Positions 1 through 12,000 of a DNA stretch of 60,000 nt are shown piece by piece. The notes beneath the pieces were generated by a model. It did no database searches. It was not told the DNA's origin and saw only the letters and a program-made list of their open reading frames with translations. The translations under genes were made by a program, and so were the position numbers. Numbering within the stretch: position 1 is the first letter of the stretch; each line of letters begins with the position of its first letter. The stretch is from Nematostella vectensis. Lineage: Eukaryota > Cnidaria > Anthozoa > Actiniaria > Edwardsiidae. The stretch is from assembly GCF_932526225.1 (NCBI RefSeq), contig NC_064044.1, positions 8,918,801 through 8,978,800 of the forward strand, in the 5' to 3' direction.

Positions 1-54
1 GTTTGAGATCAATGTTGGAGAACAATGTAACTTTTATTGTCTGTGCGTAACCAG

Positions 55-411
55 GGTTACCTCGAGCTCGAAGGAGGAGGCTCCCTCAACCTCACGCCCT
101 ACGACGAGGTGAACATCACCGGCTCATCCCTGAACCTGTACACACCCAACGGAGACGTGCCAGGCGGTAACAAAAATGATAGCCATACCAACGTGGGATA
201 TCATGACCGTGACAACGAAGAAGCGCGGGAAAATACCGCTGACGACCGATATGAGCCTTTTGTTGCTTGTCACGCAATGCCAAAAGGTGAAGAGGACGGT
301 GTATCGGGAAGCGCGCATGACAAAGAACCAGCCCCCGCTGGCAAAGATGTTTGCATCACGCTGTCCCCTCCTGCACAAGAGGAGTCACTTGACGAAGAAA
401 CGACATTCTAG
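55..411 (+). CDS. last coding exon of an upstream RTK paralogue (partial gene)
   Basis: This exon begins after a tgcgtaaccag acceptor and runs to a TAG stop at 409-411. It encodes a 118-residue C-terminal tail. It differs from the last exon of the complete RTK at 23527-23883 by only two residues (Ser/Asn and Arg/His in the middle of the tail), and the preceding intron end and the whole 3' flank also match. The rest of this gene lies to the left of the window. The tail carries several tyrosines (GYLEL, PYDEV, LYTPN, VGYHD, DRYEP) that could serve as phosphotyrosine docking sites; that role is inferred from RTK biology. The near identity shows a recent tandem duplication of an RTK together with its downstream flank. 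Confidence 0.88.
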   Translation, partial: GYLELEGGGSLNLTPYDEVNITGSSLNLYTPNGDVPGGNKNDSHTNVGYHDRDNEEARENTADDRYEPFVACHAMPKGEEDGVSGSAHDKEPAPAGKDVCITLSPPAQEESLDEETTF

Positions 412-680
412 ATCGATGGACATACGCGAGCAGTAGATAGGATTTCTTAACAAACATAGAGTTTAGTTCAGCGCATGCTATTTGGGCATCCTGTGGTTTT
501 TGGGTTCCCTGTTAAAGTGACCGAACTTTAAGTTCCTACTAACTCGTTTGAGTTAGTAGGAACTAAGCTCATACGTTACTTTTTTAACAACCTCTCACAA
601 ATATGCAACGCATGGTAGGAAAAAACCCGCGTCATGTGCATTTAAAGTTTAGCATAACTACTGGGCAGTATTTTTTTTAA

Positions 681-802
<122 letters not shown>

Positions 803-1597
803 CTTTTCAAAATGTGATAGTGTCAAAGTTTTAAGAAAGCATACTATTTTGATATATATAAATTCATCTGCGCTTGATTATCGTGCAAGCTTGTACTTTT
901 TAAGAGGAACAGGTAAGACATAGTGGTAGGAATCAGGGGGGTGTGTGTAAGTGTGTTTGTGGGGGGGGCAGGGCTGGGCTAGGGCAGCTAGACACTGACT
1001 CACATTTTTAGCGTTGGCCACGTAAAGAGCATTTATCACAGTCTAGTCCTTAGCATTCTGGTTTCCCTTCCTGTGGAAGGTAAGAGATGTGACGTCACAA
1101 GTAAGAGCTCGTCTCAGCATCCACGCCACCTCCACTTTATCTAAGCTTTCAAGGCAAGCTTCCGCCTGTCTCCTTATGGCGGGTGGTGAGTAGACCGTTG
1201 AGGACATTTATTACGTTCCCAGCCGCGTATCAGTTACAGATTGTAAGCCATAATGAGAAGGGCCAGTTGTTCGTCACCCCTTCCCATGGTGCTTTGCGCG
1301 TACCATTTCCTTCCCGTGTTGCATAGCGTAAAGATCAGCTATGCGAGGAACGAACCGTTTAGTATATGAGACCCTTAGGTTGAGTAGAACCTGGAGGTTA
1401 CTCACCTGCGCAGTTTTCCTGCTCCACTCTGTAAGAGACTAGGGGCTAGCAAACAGTGGACACATTGTCTTAAAGACACATTTACTTAATAAATCTATAT
1501 TTCCTACGTTATCACATTATTATGCACAATAAAGTACATCATTATTTGTCTGTAGGCTTGATTAGTTCCCATTCCACCGCCTTATCTAGAGCACGCA

Positions 1598-1780
1598 TTG
1601 CGCATGCTCGGATCTTCTCCATTTCCGACGAGGTGTCACGTGACAGAACCATTAGAATCTCCAGCACCTCGCTCTCGACCAGCTGAAACGGAAAAACATG
1701 TTGATGAGGAGAAAACAGATGTTGGTCAGGAGAAAACAGATGTTGATGAGGAGAAAACAGATGTTGATGGTGAGCGATGA
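1598..1780 (+). other. small ORF containing a 27-bp tandem repeat
   Basis: A 60-codon ORF whose second half is built from a 27-bp unit encoding about EEKTDVD, repeated roughly three to four times. The copy at 24963-25145 is also open but differs by three amino-acid changes (P/L, E/G, P/Q) against one silent change, so there is no sign of purifying selection. It could be a decayed exon or chance. No family is recognised. Confidence 0.25.
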
Positions 1781-1790
1781 TCCTGGTTCC

Positions 1791-2133
1791 TAAAACTTCT
1801 TGGTTCCTAGTCGGTTCCTAATCAGTTCCTAATGGTAAGAGGGGGGGGGGGGGTATTTTTTAATAACAAAAAAACATCGAAATTATCTATTTTCTGCACA
1901 GAATTGGAGAGTACGGCTGGAATATAGACTCTACTAGACATTAGTCTAGAATCCACAAAAATTGCTGTAAAAGTTTTTATAAATCATATTAATAACGCCT
2001 TTCTATCGATACTAGCTGATTTTACTTGCGTAAATGAGTTATTTTTACCATTTTAGCATTTTTTTATGAAGTAACCCCCCCCCCCCCCCCCCCCCATGAC
2101 TCCGATTAGGAACTGAGGAATTAGGAACTAGGA
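1791..2133. mobile_element. foldback element with poly-G / poly-C arms
   Basis: The left arm has repeated GGTTCCTAATC-type units followed by a G13 run near 1840. The right arm starts with a C21 run near 2075 followed by GATTAGGAACTGAGGAATTAGGAAC, so the two arms are complementary including the homopolymers. It is flanked on both sides by pieces of the 27-bp AGATGTTGATG repeat, which suggests insertion into that array. A second copy lies at about 25150-25520. Confidence 0.55.
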
Positions 2134-3283
2134 CCACCGCGGTAAAATAGATGTTGATGACGAGAAAAAGGCGGGTGGCCCTCCTGGGCTTCCCTGTCTA
2201 CATCAACCTACACTTGCATCTGCCATGGCGATTTTTGCTCGCTTGCGCAGTGTAACACACAGGTTTTAAACATGTTCGAAACAATATATCAAAATTCAAT
2301 CTAGGAAAAAAATTGGTATTTTTTAATACTATTATCACTTTTCAAAGACAGGCTTCCCGGAATTATGAGCCGATGAAAAAACGCAAAATCTTGCTGGCTT
2401 TGGCATTTATTGGTATCCAAAAGATTCTACGATTCTCGTCCTTGGAGCTTGAAATAAACATGTATCAATAATTGTAGTTATAACATCCACGACAAATAAA
2501 GACTTGTTTATTGGTTTTGATCGATAGAATTCGACAAAACCCACTGCAGTCACCGCTGTGCGAGCGCTTTCTATCTTATCAACTTACATTGTCTGCCTTT
2601 TCTCTGAGTTTATTTTTATTAGTCAACAATAACCATGAAAAATTCGAATAAATATTTGATTTCTTTTCGTTTTGCATATTTTTTTTAAGTATTCGCATTG
2701 AAATATTTTGGTTTGAAGGTTGTGTGTTTATTTCATGCTTGATTTGTCAAGCCTTGCTTAACCTTCAACTATGTATATGAAACAAATATAGTCACAATTG
2801 TATACTAAGTGTATTCGGTGAATACACGTCTGTTTCGTAGACCAACGCTGATTTAGGTCTGATCCAACGGCAACGAATGAACTTGGTTTGATAAAGTGTG
2901 ATTTTACTACAGATTGGTAAATATGAGCACTGGTTTGGCTTTAAACAAAAAACCACCACTTGAATATATGAAAAACTTAATATAAATCCAATATCGCTTT
3001 TTTGTATAGTATTTGGTTATAATTTAATCAAAAAACGTTGCATAAGCACGGCGAAGAATAACAGTATCTAGAATTATTCGATACTCCAAAAACTGGAATT
3101 CGACTCTGCCAAATTTTCGACTTTAATATGACTTCTTCAGGGCAGACTGAAGTAGTATTAAAGACGAAAATTCATTCTTCTGGTTCACAAACACGACTAT
3201 TTGGGCTTTTTGTATTTATTAGAATTATTCGAGGTTTGCTTACGACATAGTTTAGGCGCATGCGCATTCGTGTACGAGTTATT

Positions 3284-3327
3284 TCCCACATGATAAACTC
3301 GCCTGTGCTTAGCAAGTGTATATATAT
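3284..3327 (+). promoter_or_regulatory. Pol III type 3 promoter (PSE-like box + TATA), representative
   Basis: CCCACATG at 3284-3291 and TATATATA from 3319 precede the RNA body at 3350. The same two boxes precede all eleven copies at 64-68 bp and about 30-35 bp. Further upstream most copies share GCGCATG and an ACGTCA-type motif. A proximal element plus TATA at this spacing is the layout of U6, 7SK and Y RNA promoters; the assignment of the box as a PSE is inferred. Confidence 0.75.
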
Positions 3328-3349
3328 GCTAGCATTTTATACGGTGTCA

Positions 3350-3429
3350 GGTCCGGGAGGTTGAGGGATATCACAATTTGATGTTCTGTACTCGTATAGA
3401 ATTTACCCCGCTTATCCGATCACTTGACC
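3350..3429 (+). ncRNA. Y RNA / stem-bulge RNA-like gene, class A copy 1 (80 nt)
   Basis: The body runs from GGTCCGGGAGGTTGAGGG to GATCACTTGACC. The ends pair as GGTC/GACC with a bulged C, then GGTT/GATC, as in the Ro-binding helix of Y RNAs. The loop begins with GGGATATC, a change from the GGGTTATC found in every other copy. CCCACATG at 3284 and TATA at 3319 form the promoter. The T run at 3437-3448 lies 8 bp after the body, so the transcript may have a short tail. The altered loop motif suggests a weakened copy. Known of the family: Y RNAs bind Ro60; function here is inferred. Confidence 0.78.
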
Positions 3430-4850
3430 TATTTAGTTTTTTTTTTTTAGAATAATCCAGTAAGTTAAGTTTTCGTATGCCATCATTTTGCAATATTTTT
3501 GAGTTCGTAACTATCTATTTGTTCATCTTTTTCATATATGTACACAATTTTTATTACTTTATTTCTTTTTTTTCTAAACACGCTCTTTGTGCAATTCAGT
3601 ATTGTTGACGGGGCTAGCTTGTTATAAGAATGCAAGTTTTATTACATCCCTGGTTGAGGGTTATCCATTTGAAACTTTACCCCTCTTCCAATCACTTGAC
3701 CTCTTTGATGAAATGATAAAGTGCTATAAAATTTACTCTGCAAGTAAATTGTTATAGCTCAATTGGAAAAATGTACTGTTATTTATTTTCTGCAAAAACT
3801 TTTTACCGGTTATATTCAAATCAACCCAGAGAACTGAATAAAGACTTCTTGTCATAAGATTGCAACAATATTTCATTACATGAACTGACATTTTAAAGGC
3901 ATACTAGCTCTAGTATAGTCTTTTTAATATTTTTTTAAAACCACGAAATATACATTTTGCACAACCCTTTAAATTATAATATCATAATTGTTCAAAATTG
4001 AGACTATAGTTTTACAACTATTTCAATGAACGTTGTCAGTGCAAATAGCGAATCGCAAACGGTAGCGGTTTGTGGGTACAGTTACCCCTAAAAGTAAATA
4101 AGTAAGTAAACTAATCGCACGAGTTATTCCCATTTTCCTGCTTTTAGTAAAATATAAGGAGTCCCTTGGTAATTTTTGGATGGTAGCACTGCCATTTGCC
4201 AATTGCCATTTGCGCTGACAACGTATTTTGAAATACGTGTATGTATATTACTCCAGCAACAAATGCAACAAATGGTGACGGTAATTATCCTCATCTATTA
4301 AGCGTAGCAATAAAAAACACAGGATAATTAATACATCAACGCAATATTACATCGTGTGGTGCAACAAAACAATATCAAAACTTTGCTTTCAATTATCATC
4401 GGGAATAATAAGCCAGACTTCCAGATTTTGTATTTCCACGTATCATTGCCACCTGAATTATACTATACTTGAAATTATTGTCTTAATGTAGTTTTCGTAA
4501 AATGTTAAGATTGAGAGTATTATAATGCGATGATGAATTATTAATCACAGTAATGCTATTTTTATGATTTCAAGGTGACATGCGCAGAATAAAAATTGGC
4601 TAAAAAATTTTGGGCTCCGCCATAATGATTGCCGAATTTGATAACTTATTGATGTTGCAACTTTGGAAAGTGATATATCATATATAAAAAAAACTGTCGA
4701 ACACGAACATTTTTTTCCAGTGTATTTTCGACATTTCTTTTACGTCACTTCTGACTGCGCATGGCATTTACGCACCTCGTTATACCCACATGGGAAGCGT
4801 TAGGCCCTTCGCCTAGTGTATATATATATTTTCACGTTCTACGTATGTAA

Positions 4851-4909
4851 GGTCCGGACGGTTGAGGGTTATCCAATTGAAACATTACCCCTCTTCCAAT
4901 CACTTGACC
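4851..4909 (+). ncRNA. Y RNA / stem-bulge RNA-like gene, class B copy 1 (59 nt)
   Basis: GGTCCGGACGGTTGAGGG at the 5' end, GGGTTATCC loop entry, CCCCTCTTCCAATC and ACTTGACC at the 3' end. The promoter has CCCACATG at 4785 and TATATATA from 4819. The usual TTTTT directly after the body is interrupted here as TTCTTT, and no run of four T follows until about 4957. Either termination is leaky or this copy is being lost. The other class B copies at 28081, 30911 and 33140 keep the T run. Confidence 0.78.
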
Positions 4910-5583
4910 TTCTTTGATGAAATAATATATCATTATTCACAATTTGCACGTAAATTTTTTATAGCTCAATTGTAAAAATATACTGTTATTTAATTTCTGC
5001 AAATAGTTTTTACCGGTTGTATTCAAACCAACCCAGAGAGCTGAATAAAGACTTCTTGTCATAAGATTGCAACTAACAATATTTCATAACATGAATTGAC
5101 ATTTCAAAGGCATACTAAATTTAGTATAGTTTTCTTTATTATATTTTTGAAAACTATGAAAAATACATTTTGCTAACCCTTTCAATTATAATATTATAAT
5201 TGCTCAAAATTGAGACTATAAGCAAGGGATGACAGAGATAATTACACAACTGTCTTACGAAATTCATTTCAAAGTCTATTTTATGTTGCAAATTTTTTTT
5301 GAAGGGAAGGGAAGGGTTAGAAAAAAGATGCTTTGTATATGAATAGAAATGACAAATTACAAAAGAAGAAGGGAAATTATTATCTGTCAAATGTGAATTC
5401 AATTTTTTAGTTTGAATTTCAATAAAAAAGATTGTAATTAATTAAGAAAATATGACTCAGGCTATTCAGCCTTTTATGTCACTTCTTATCGCGCATGGCA
5501 TTTCCACACCTTTGCAAACCCACATGGAAACCGGGAGACCGTTCAGCTAGTGTATAAATATGTCCATGTTTCCTTGTAAATAA

Positions 5584-5645
5584 GGTCCGGATGGTTGAGG
5601 GTTATCAATATGTCTTTGAATCCCCCCTCATCCAATCACTTGACC
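5584..5645 (+). ncRNA. Y RNA / stem-bulge RNA-like gene, class C copy 1 (62 nt)
   Basis: GGTCCGGATGGTTGAGGG, GGGTTATC, then CCCCCCTCATCCAATCACTTGACC in the 3' arm. GAGGG pairs with CCCTC and GGTT with AATC. CCCACATG is at 5519, TATAAATA at 5553, and a clean T6 terminator follows at 5646-5651. All elements expected of an active Pol III gene are present. Confidence 0.85.
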
Positions 5646-6257
5646 TTTTTTGCAGGGGTAAAAGCATTGTAAAGCGGCACAAGACATTTTTTATGAGTTT
5701 ATTCAAATTTGTTCTGCATTTTATTTAGCTAATTTATTGCTTGCATTAATGTTAGCAGTCTAGTCCAAGTGATTTAAATTTCAAGTAAAAAAAAAAATAG
5801 GAGAAAAGCTTAGTGAGAATAATTTATATTTTAAACATTTATTTTTAAAAAATTGGAGTAATATTTTTTGGAAGTGATTAAAGCGTTAGTTAAAACCTGA
5901 AATTATGTATGCCTACAGTTTTTATCGAATCAGTTTTTATCAGCAATATGGACCGAAAGTAAATTTGAATCGAGGCAACATCGATTTCAATGGAAAAGAA
6001 TTATTTCTTGTGAGTTAAATTATGCGAGTTTATTGCCATATCTGTTTTTATCCCTTCTTTAACCCCCCCGTTCGTTGCGATTTGTGGTAAACAAACTCAA
6101 ATGATTGGCGTGACCTGTGGTGCAATAGCAAGACACTTCCGGTTTCGAGTTTGTTACAATTCTGAGTAAACTGCCAATAGACTTGATAAATATAACAAGA
6201 AGTAAAAGCAGCAATTATAGAGGATAGGGAGAAAAAGTCACTTCCAAACACGATTTC

Positions 6258-6572
6258 ATGTTAAATAGACAGAACAAGTTGATTCTCTTGTCAGTTTTTA
6301 AGATACACCGAATGATACCACTAGAAACTGTAGTGTGGAAACCCACGACACAAATAATATTTATCTATGAAATTCTACATTTATTTATCAATGATAGCCG
6401 CGAAGAAGTTTTCACAAAGTACAAGAGAACCAAAGCTACTGTTATATTTTTATTACAACACAAAATAAAATTTAACGGACAATTGTGGAACGCTAGTTCT
6501 AGGCCTAATAATGTTATAATTAGATGTATGATCATTTATCACAAGAAAGACTCAGATTATACTATGCTGTAA
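6258..6572 (+). other. small ORF present in all three repeat units, unknown
   Basis: An ORF starting MLNRQNKLILL recurs at 29521-29772 and 34582-34842. Relative to copy 1, the third copy carries insertions of 3 and 6 bp, which keep the frame. Copies 2 and 3 end at the same TAA (SSRT stop), while copy 1 has lost one base there and reads on. No domain, signal peptide or homologue is recognised. In-frame indels could be chance in such young duplicates. Confidence 0.22.
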
Positions 6573-9038
6573 TATTCTGTCAATTCGGTTTCCCTGGCCG
6601 TTGTTTACCCCACATCATCAGCCAATTGACCGTGTTGTACTGGTTGTAGAATAGCCGGACGAATGGACGTATCTCAACTATAGAGGCCCCAAATTTTCTG
6701 TGAACATCACAGGTACTCTGTTGATCTATATCGTGCTTTAGTAAAGTACCTACCTTGTTTGTTAGCGTAGTTATCACCATAAGAACACAGAAACCCGCAA
6801 CTACACTGCGCGTCCGCCATGTTGGCATCCTGTAACACCGCTGACTTGAGCCGCGGTTAAGGTAGCGTGGCACAAAGTATTGGCTGCGTGACTTACGAAA
6901 ATTTACGGAACTAAACTCCAAAAATTATTATTCTGAATCAAATCCAAAGTGTTCAAGGTCAATTCTTCAAAGTTTTTTTTAATGACTATGAAGCGTAGTT
7001 CTTGGCTCTCCTTGGCGCACTCACGCCACTGCTCGCTCTATTGGCAATTATAATAGTTAAAGATTAAAGGTTCTGAGTTTTTTTGGATAAAATAATAGCG
7101 CAAAAAGCGCCTCGCCTACTCTAACTAACCTAATTCTTAACACCTCTCATACTAACATACCAGTTTGTTAAAGTATTTGTTTGACATTGATCACTTCTAA
7201 ATTACTCGCATACGTTGCGTTACACAAGCGAATGCGTTACCATCGGAATGCTCAACTCCACCTGATCTGATGAATATTCAACTGAGGGAGTTATTAACTT
7301 CCGCACCAACCTGATCGACCGCGTCAGATCGAAGATTCTTTTCCCTCAGATAAACAATTCGAGTCTAGCCCTACAACAAACTACAGTATATGGCGTGAGA
7401 GATAAGGTAAATCGAACCAGAATCAACAAATAAATAAGCAGGCTTCACGATCTGTTGGAAGCTCTGACTTTCTGCGAGGTCCGCGAAGTACTGTTTACGG
7501 TTACGAATACGTTATCGATATTTTCTGCAAATACAATTAGCCTACTTCTGGAAATGCCTATGCTGGAAATGTAATCTATTTGACGTAAAAGCTTTATAGT
7601 ATTAGTTGTTGGATGGTAATGGTGTTGTGCCAGCTTGCGAATTGGTAATGGGTGAAATTCATGTTCATTTGCTTGAAACTGGTGCTGAAGCAAAAGTTCT
7701 AGTTAGACAAAGGCGAGCTCGTCTAATTGTATCGAGTTTCCTGATCGCCCTTATTTAGAACGCTGACCATCTTTGTTAAGTCAAGTGTTTTTCAAGTCAT
7801 GCTCCAAGACCACTGATATTAAATTGGTAGCAAACCAACATGCCATTTTCCACCCTGATATGTGCATACCAACTCTTAATTGTAGAAAACTTATGCAAAG
7901 ACGTTTCTAGATACCGTGAGGCAACCGGAAGTTCAGAGCTCTTCTCTATAAAGTTTTGTTTATCTGCTTATACCGGATAAAAAATAAAGTATTTGCCCCA
8001 TCACAGGAGCTTTATACATAAGAAACCTGCTCGAGGTGCGAAAGAGTTTTAAAAAACATTTTCTACTTCCGGTTACCGGTCGTCGTCTTAGAACGTCCTT
8101 ACTTTAAAAGGTCCCCATTGATAGAAAAATTAGCAAATTTATTACACCATCTCACTTTCAAGGGAAGGGGAATCTCCTTTACTTCTTCTCTTACATGGTC
8201 CCTAAAGGTATAAGCCCAGGTGTACAGCTGGAGTATCAGGGATCCTCCACAGGAGTGAAGGGGATTCCCTCTCTTCACCTTCCCCCATACCTTATTACAC
8301 TAAATTATCGCGCCACTTTAATTTCGCGATTTTTAAAAGATTCGAAAATAAAGTGACCCGAAAATTAGGATGCGCGAAAATTAAGTGAGAACACAAGAAG
8401 CCTTTGGGTGTTATTGGCTGTTTTATGTAAACACCTTGTCTATTTAGTCATCTAATGTACATATAGTACAGTAAGGGGTTGAGTTGGACATGTAATTATA
8501 GATTTTTATGAATCTAAATTTAGCCCACGCATCATTTTGTTACAAATTGTTTCAGTTTTGATGATTACAGCATATTTAATTCCACTTGTTTTACTTGATT
8601 TTATTATCCCAAAATCGCTAAAATAAAGTGATCAGATTTTTACGAAATTAGGAAAATCACAAAAATAAAGTGTGGCAAAATACCAGCATCTCAAAATTAC
8701 GAAATTTTGACGTCACGGAATTACTCAGTATCTATGCAAGGGGTGGTGAAAGGTCCCTAGAAATATTGATTTGCTTGCCAAATTTTAAGGCATCTTGAAT
8801 TCTTTGATTTTAGAGATTCAACTTCTTGTTCTCGGAACTATAGAAAAGCAAGATCTCGTTTTCTCATATTTTCAAAGTAGCCTTCACGGCGTCTCAGATT
8901 TTTTCGGATTGACCATTTGCCACTCCCTTAAGCAGGACCCTTGACTGTACCTGGAATTTTGGTTTTAACCCCCGCCCCAGGTGGTCCTTGTTGAATGACT
9001 AATCTGTACAAACCTTAATGTTCTTAGATCTCCACATT
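6573..9038. other. intergenic region between RNA unit 1 and RTK copy 2
   Basis: No gene could be supported on the plus strand before the RTK signal-peptide exon. On the minus strand an ATG at 6828 opens an 82-codon frame (6580-6828) with a hydrophobic N-terminus (SVVAGFCVLMVITTL) and a GTAGGT donor after 25 codons. It could be the first exon of a divergent gene but no downstream exon was found. A degraded inverted-repeat element lies at 8304-8684. Confidence 0.4.
8304..8684. mobile_element. degraded MITE-like inverted-repeat element
   Basis: The left end ATTATCGCGCCACTTTAATT and the right end (complement TATTTTGCCACACTTTATTT) are imperfect inverted repeats of about 30 bp. AAAATAAAGTG motifs recur inside. 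No ORF. Confidence 0.4.
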
Positions 9039-12000
9039 ATGACCTGGCTAGCAGCTGTCGTCCTTTCCTGTTTGGTTCTTCATGTATTTTGTGGTAGTAT
9101 GTATTGATTTCCTTGTCTTGTTTAAGATGCTTGGGAAAAGGGAAGGAGGGGTACAAAAAAAAGGATTTTGGGAGGGTTGAAGAGTGTTGATCAGCCAATC
9201 TTTTGTTAATGTTTACTGCTGAAAATACTATGGTCTATTATAAGAACACTATTCATGGATGAATTCAGATCAGTATTCTAGTCAAAATATCTTAGTTAGC
9301 AGATGAATGCTTTGTATGTCTTGGTTTTGTACAAAAGCTTAAAAGTGGTTAGCCTTCTTAAACATTGTTAGGAAACCAGATGAATTCTGGGTTGTAGCAG
9401 GGGAGAAAGGACGCAACAACACCCCTCACTCCCCCCCCCCCCCCCCTTGTAATCTGCAATACCAAGATTGCTGGTTTGTTTATTATAATTGGAAAATTAC
9501 ATTTTCCTTTTCTGTTTATTTCCCAGTTTCTCCAGCACCTACTAATGTTACAGTCACTTCTACTGGGTCAAAGAGTATACTAGTCAAATGGACTAAAGTT
9601 ACTGGAGCATCAAACTTACTTGGCTACGTTGTATACCACAAGGAGAATGTTTCCAATAGTGGAGAGAGTGCAACACCCACTCGTCCTGACGTCACTCAGC
9701 TGTCAATCACAGGACTCAAGCCCTACAGAATCTACCATGTCCAGGTGGCTGCCAATACCTCCCTTGGTGTTGGGTACAGAAGTGAGGCGGTTTTTGAGAG
9801 GACAGATGTGGATTGTGAGTACAGGGCATCACACAGGGAGGGTGTGTCTAGAGGTGTTTTTGAACACTCCATTTTCCACATAATAGGTATGACTGTACAC
9901 CCTCCCCTAGCAAATTGCTACATGCCTAGTATAGATATCTAGGGACGGTCTAAGGATGCCGTCCACACTAGCATGGATTTGTTCGAATCCGTATACTTTT
10001 TGATATGTTTAGGCCTTTCCTCCACACTAACACCAGGGCTGGATCCATAGCAAATCCGAAAACTTTTGAAAACGCTGTCGAAAGTTAATAAAAATGTATC
10101 TGTATACTTTGGTCCATAGTGTGGATTGTCTAATCTGCATCAAAGTGAAAACGATGGCATAATATCTCAGGCTCGTCTGCTGCTATGAGCATGCACACAT
10201 AAAAAAACAATTACATCATGCTGTATCTTCCAGTGTTTCCTGACGTTTGAATCCATGTTAGTGTGGACGGCTGGATCCAGGCCAAACGCTACGAAAACAA
10301 TAGTGTGGATGCAAATCAAGTGATTCGTTTTCAGCGAAAGGAATCCAGATACTTTCAATTTCCGTGTTAGTGTGGACGACCCCTAATACTGATTTTCAAG
10401 TGCTGACCCGGCTGTGTTTTGAAAAATTCCAAAGCTCTCCAAAATTTACAGTAATTATGATCCCATAAAATTTGAAGGAAAACAAGAGAAATTTGCTGCT
10501 AACCCCCCCCCCCCCCCTCCAAAAAAAAAGAGAACTTGACACCAGTGTTTTGTCACAGATGCAACAGGAGCTCCGAAAGTAACCATAGTAGAATCTCGTA
10601 CCCCTACTTCTATATATATACAGTGGGAGCATATTCCCCCAGACACTGTCAATGGAATACTTTTGGGATATGCCATATATTACCTGAGAGCAGTGGATAT
10701 TGGCGATTATATGAACAAATATGGGGAGCTGCTAGTTGGTGCTAATGAAACAAGTGGAACTGTTAGGGAACTGATTCCCTATACTGAGTACCTACTAGGT
10801 GTGGCTGCAATTAACAACAAGGGTGTTGATCTGACACAAGGCTCTGTGAAGCATATAAACAGGTTATGGACCCTCCAAGCAGGTTAGCATCATCCATCAC
10901 AATATCATCATCACAATCATCAACAGCATTATCATCACCATAAACACTGCCACCATAATCTACATATCACAATCTTCAACATCATTATCTCTGTCACCTT
11001 CAAGCTAGTTAGCATGTTCGCAATCACATTCTTATCATAATAATATCATCTGCAATTTCATTGTCACCTTACTAACACCATACTTTTCACAGCTGTTATC
11101 ATCACAAGCATTTCATCATCACCGATTGTCATCATAACAACTACAATCTTGAAAATCACAATCATCACCACCCACACAAAGAAAATCCATCTTATTCACC
11201 ATTTTAGTTCTGTAAAATTAGTAAGGTCCTGTCATGTGTAGTGTGTCGGGGTTTGCCTTGCCGAGACCTCACATCCCCCTGGCACGTCGTGACAGAAGCC
11301 TCTAGATAAATAAATAAATTGCATCACAATTATATTATTCACCATCGTAATCATCTTCATCAACATACTCTGTCTTCATACTACAACCTTCATCATCATC
11401 ATTATCACCATCATCATCATCACCATCATCATTTTATCATTATCAAACCACTGCAACCATAATCATCACAACCATCATTGTCATTATCAATATTACCATC
11501 ATCATCATTATCAATATTACCATCATCATCGTTATCATTATTACCATCATCATCATTATCAATATTATCATCATCATCATTATCAATATTACCATCATCA
11601 TCATTATCAATATTACCATCATCATCATAACCCCGCGTAGCTGGCGGTTTTGGTAAGTTTCAGAGCTGTTTTATCCGTGTGTACGTAAAACCGTTCGTAG
11701 TTTGTTTTGATGTTTTTTTTTGTATGGCCGCGCGACAGGAGCAAAAAATGGCAAAGCTCAAGTTGTATGGTTGGTTATATTAACTACTTGCTAACCGAGA
11801 GTGAGGTCATGCCGGGAAATATCAAACTGAGGCTTTGGCGTATCGACCGAGGCATTGCGAGGTCGATGCGCCAAAGCCGAGGTTTGATATTTTCCGGTAT
11901 GACCGAACGGTCGAGGTTAGTAAGTTGTTTATTATATGGCTTTTTAAAATAAAAATGACAAGAAAAACAAATCAACTTTCGCTTTCGCGCGAATATCGTT

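Noticed and set aside
4851-4909. microRNA or generic hairpin reading of the RNA bodies
   Set aside because: The stems are interrupted and too short for a pre-miRNA, while the bulged end helix, loop motif, Pol III promoter and T run fit Y RNA better.
7276-7441. upstream SEA-like RTK exon
   Set aside because: An open stretch (EGVINFRTNLIDRVRSK) looked SEA-like, but it lacks a good acceptor, and the signal-peptide exon at 9039 already joins in phase to the first FN3.
11443-11628. methionine/isoleucine-rich ORF on the minus strand
   Set aside because: It is a translation of the ATC microsatellite.
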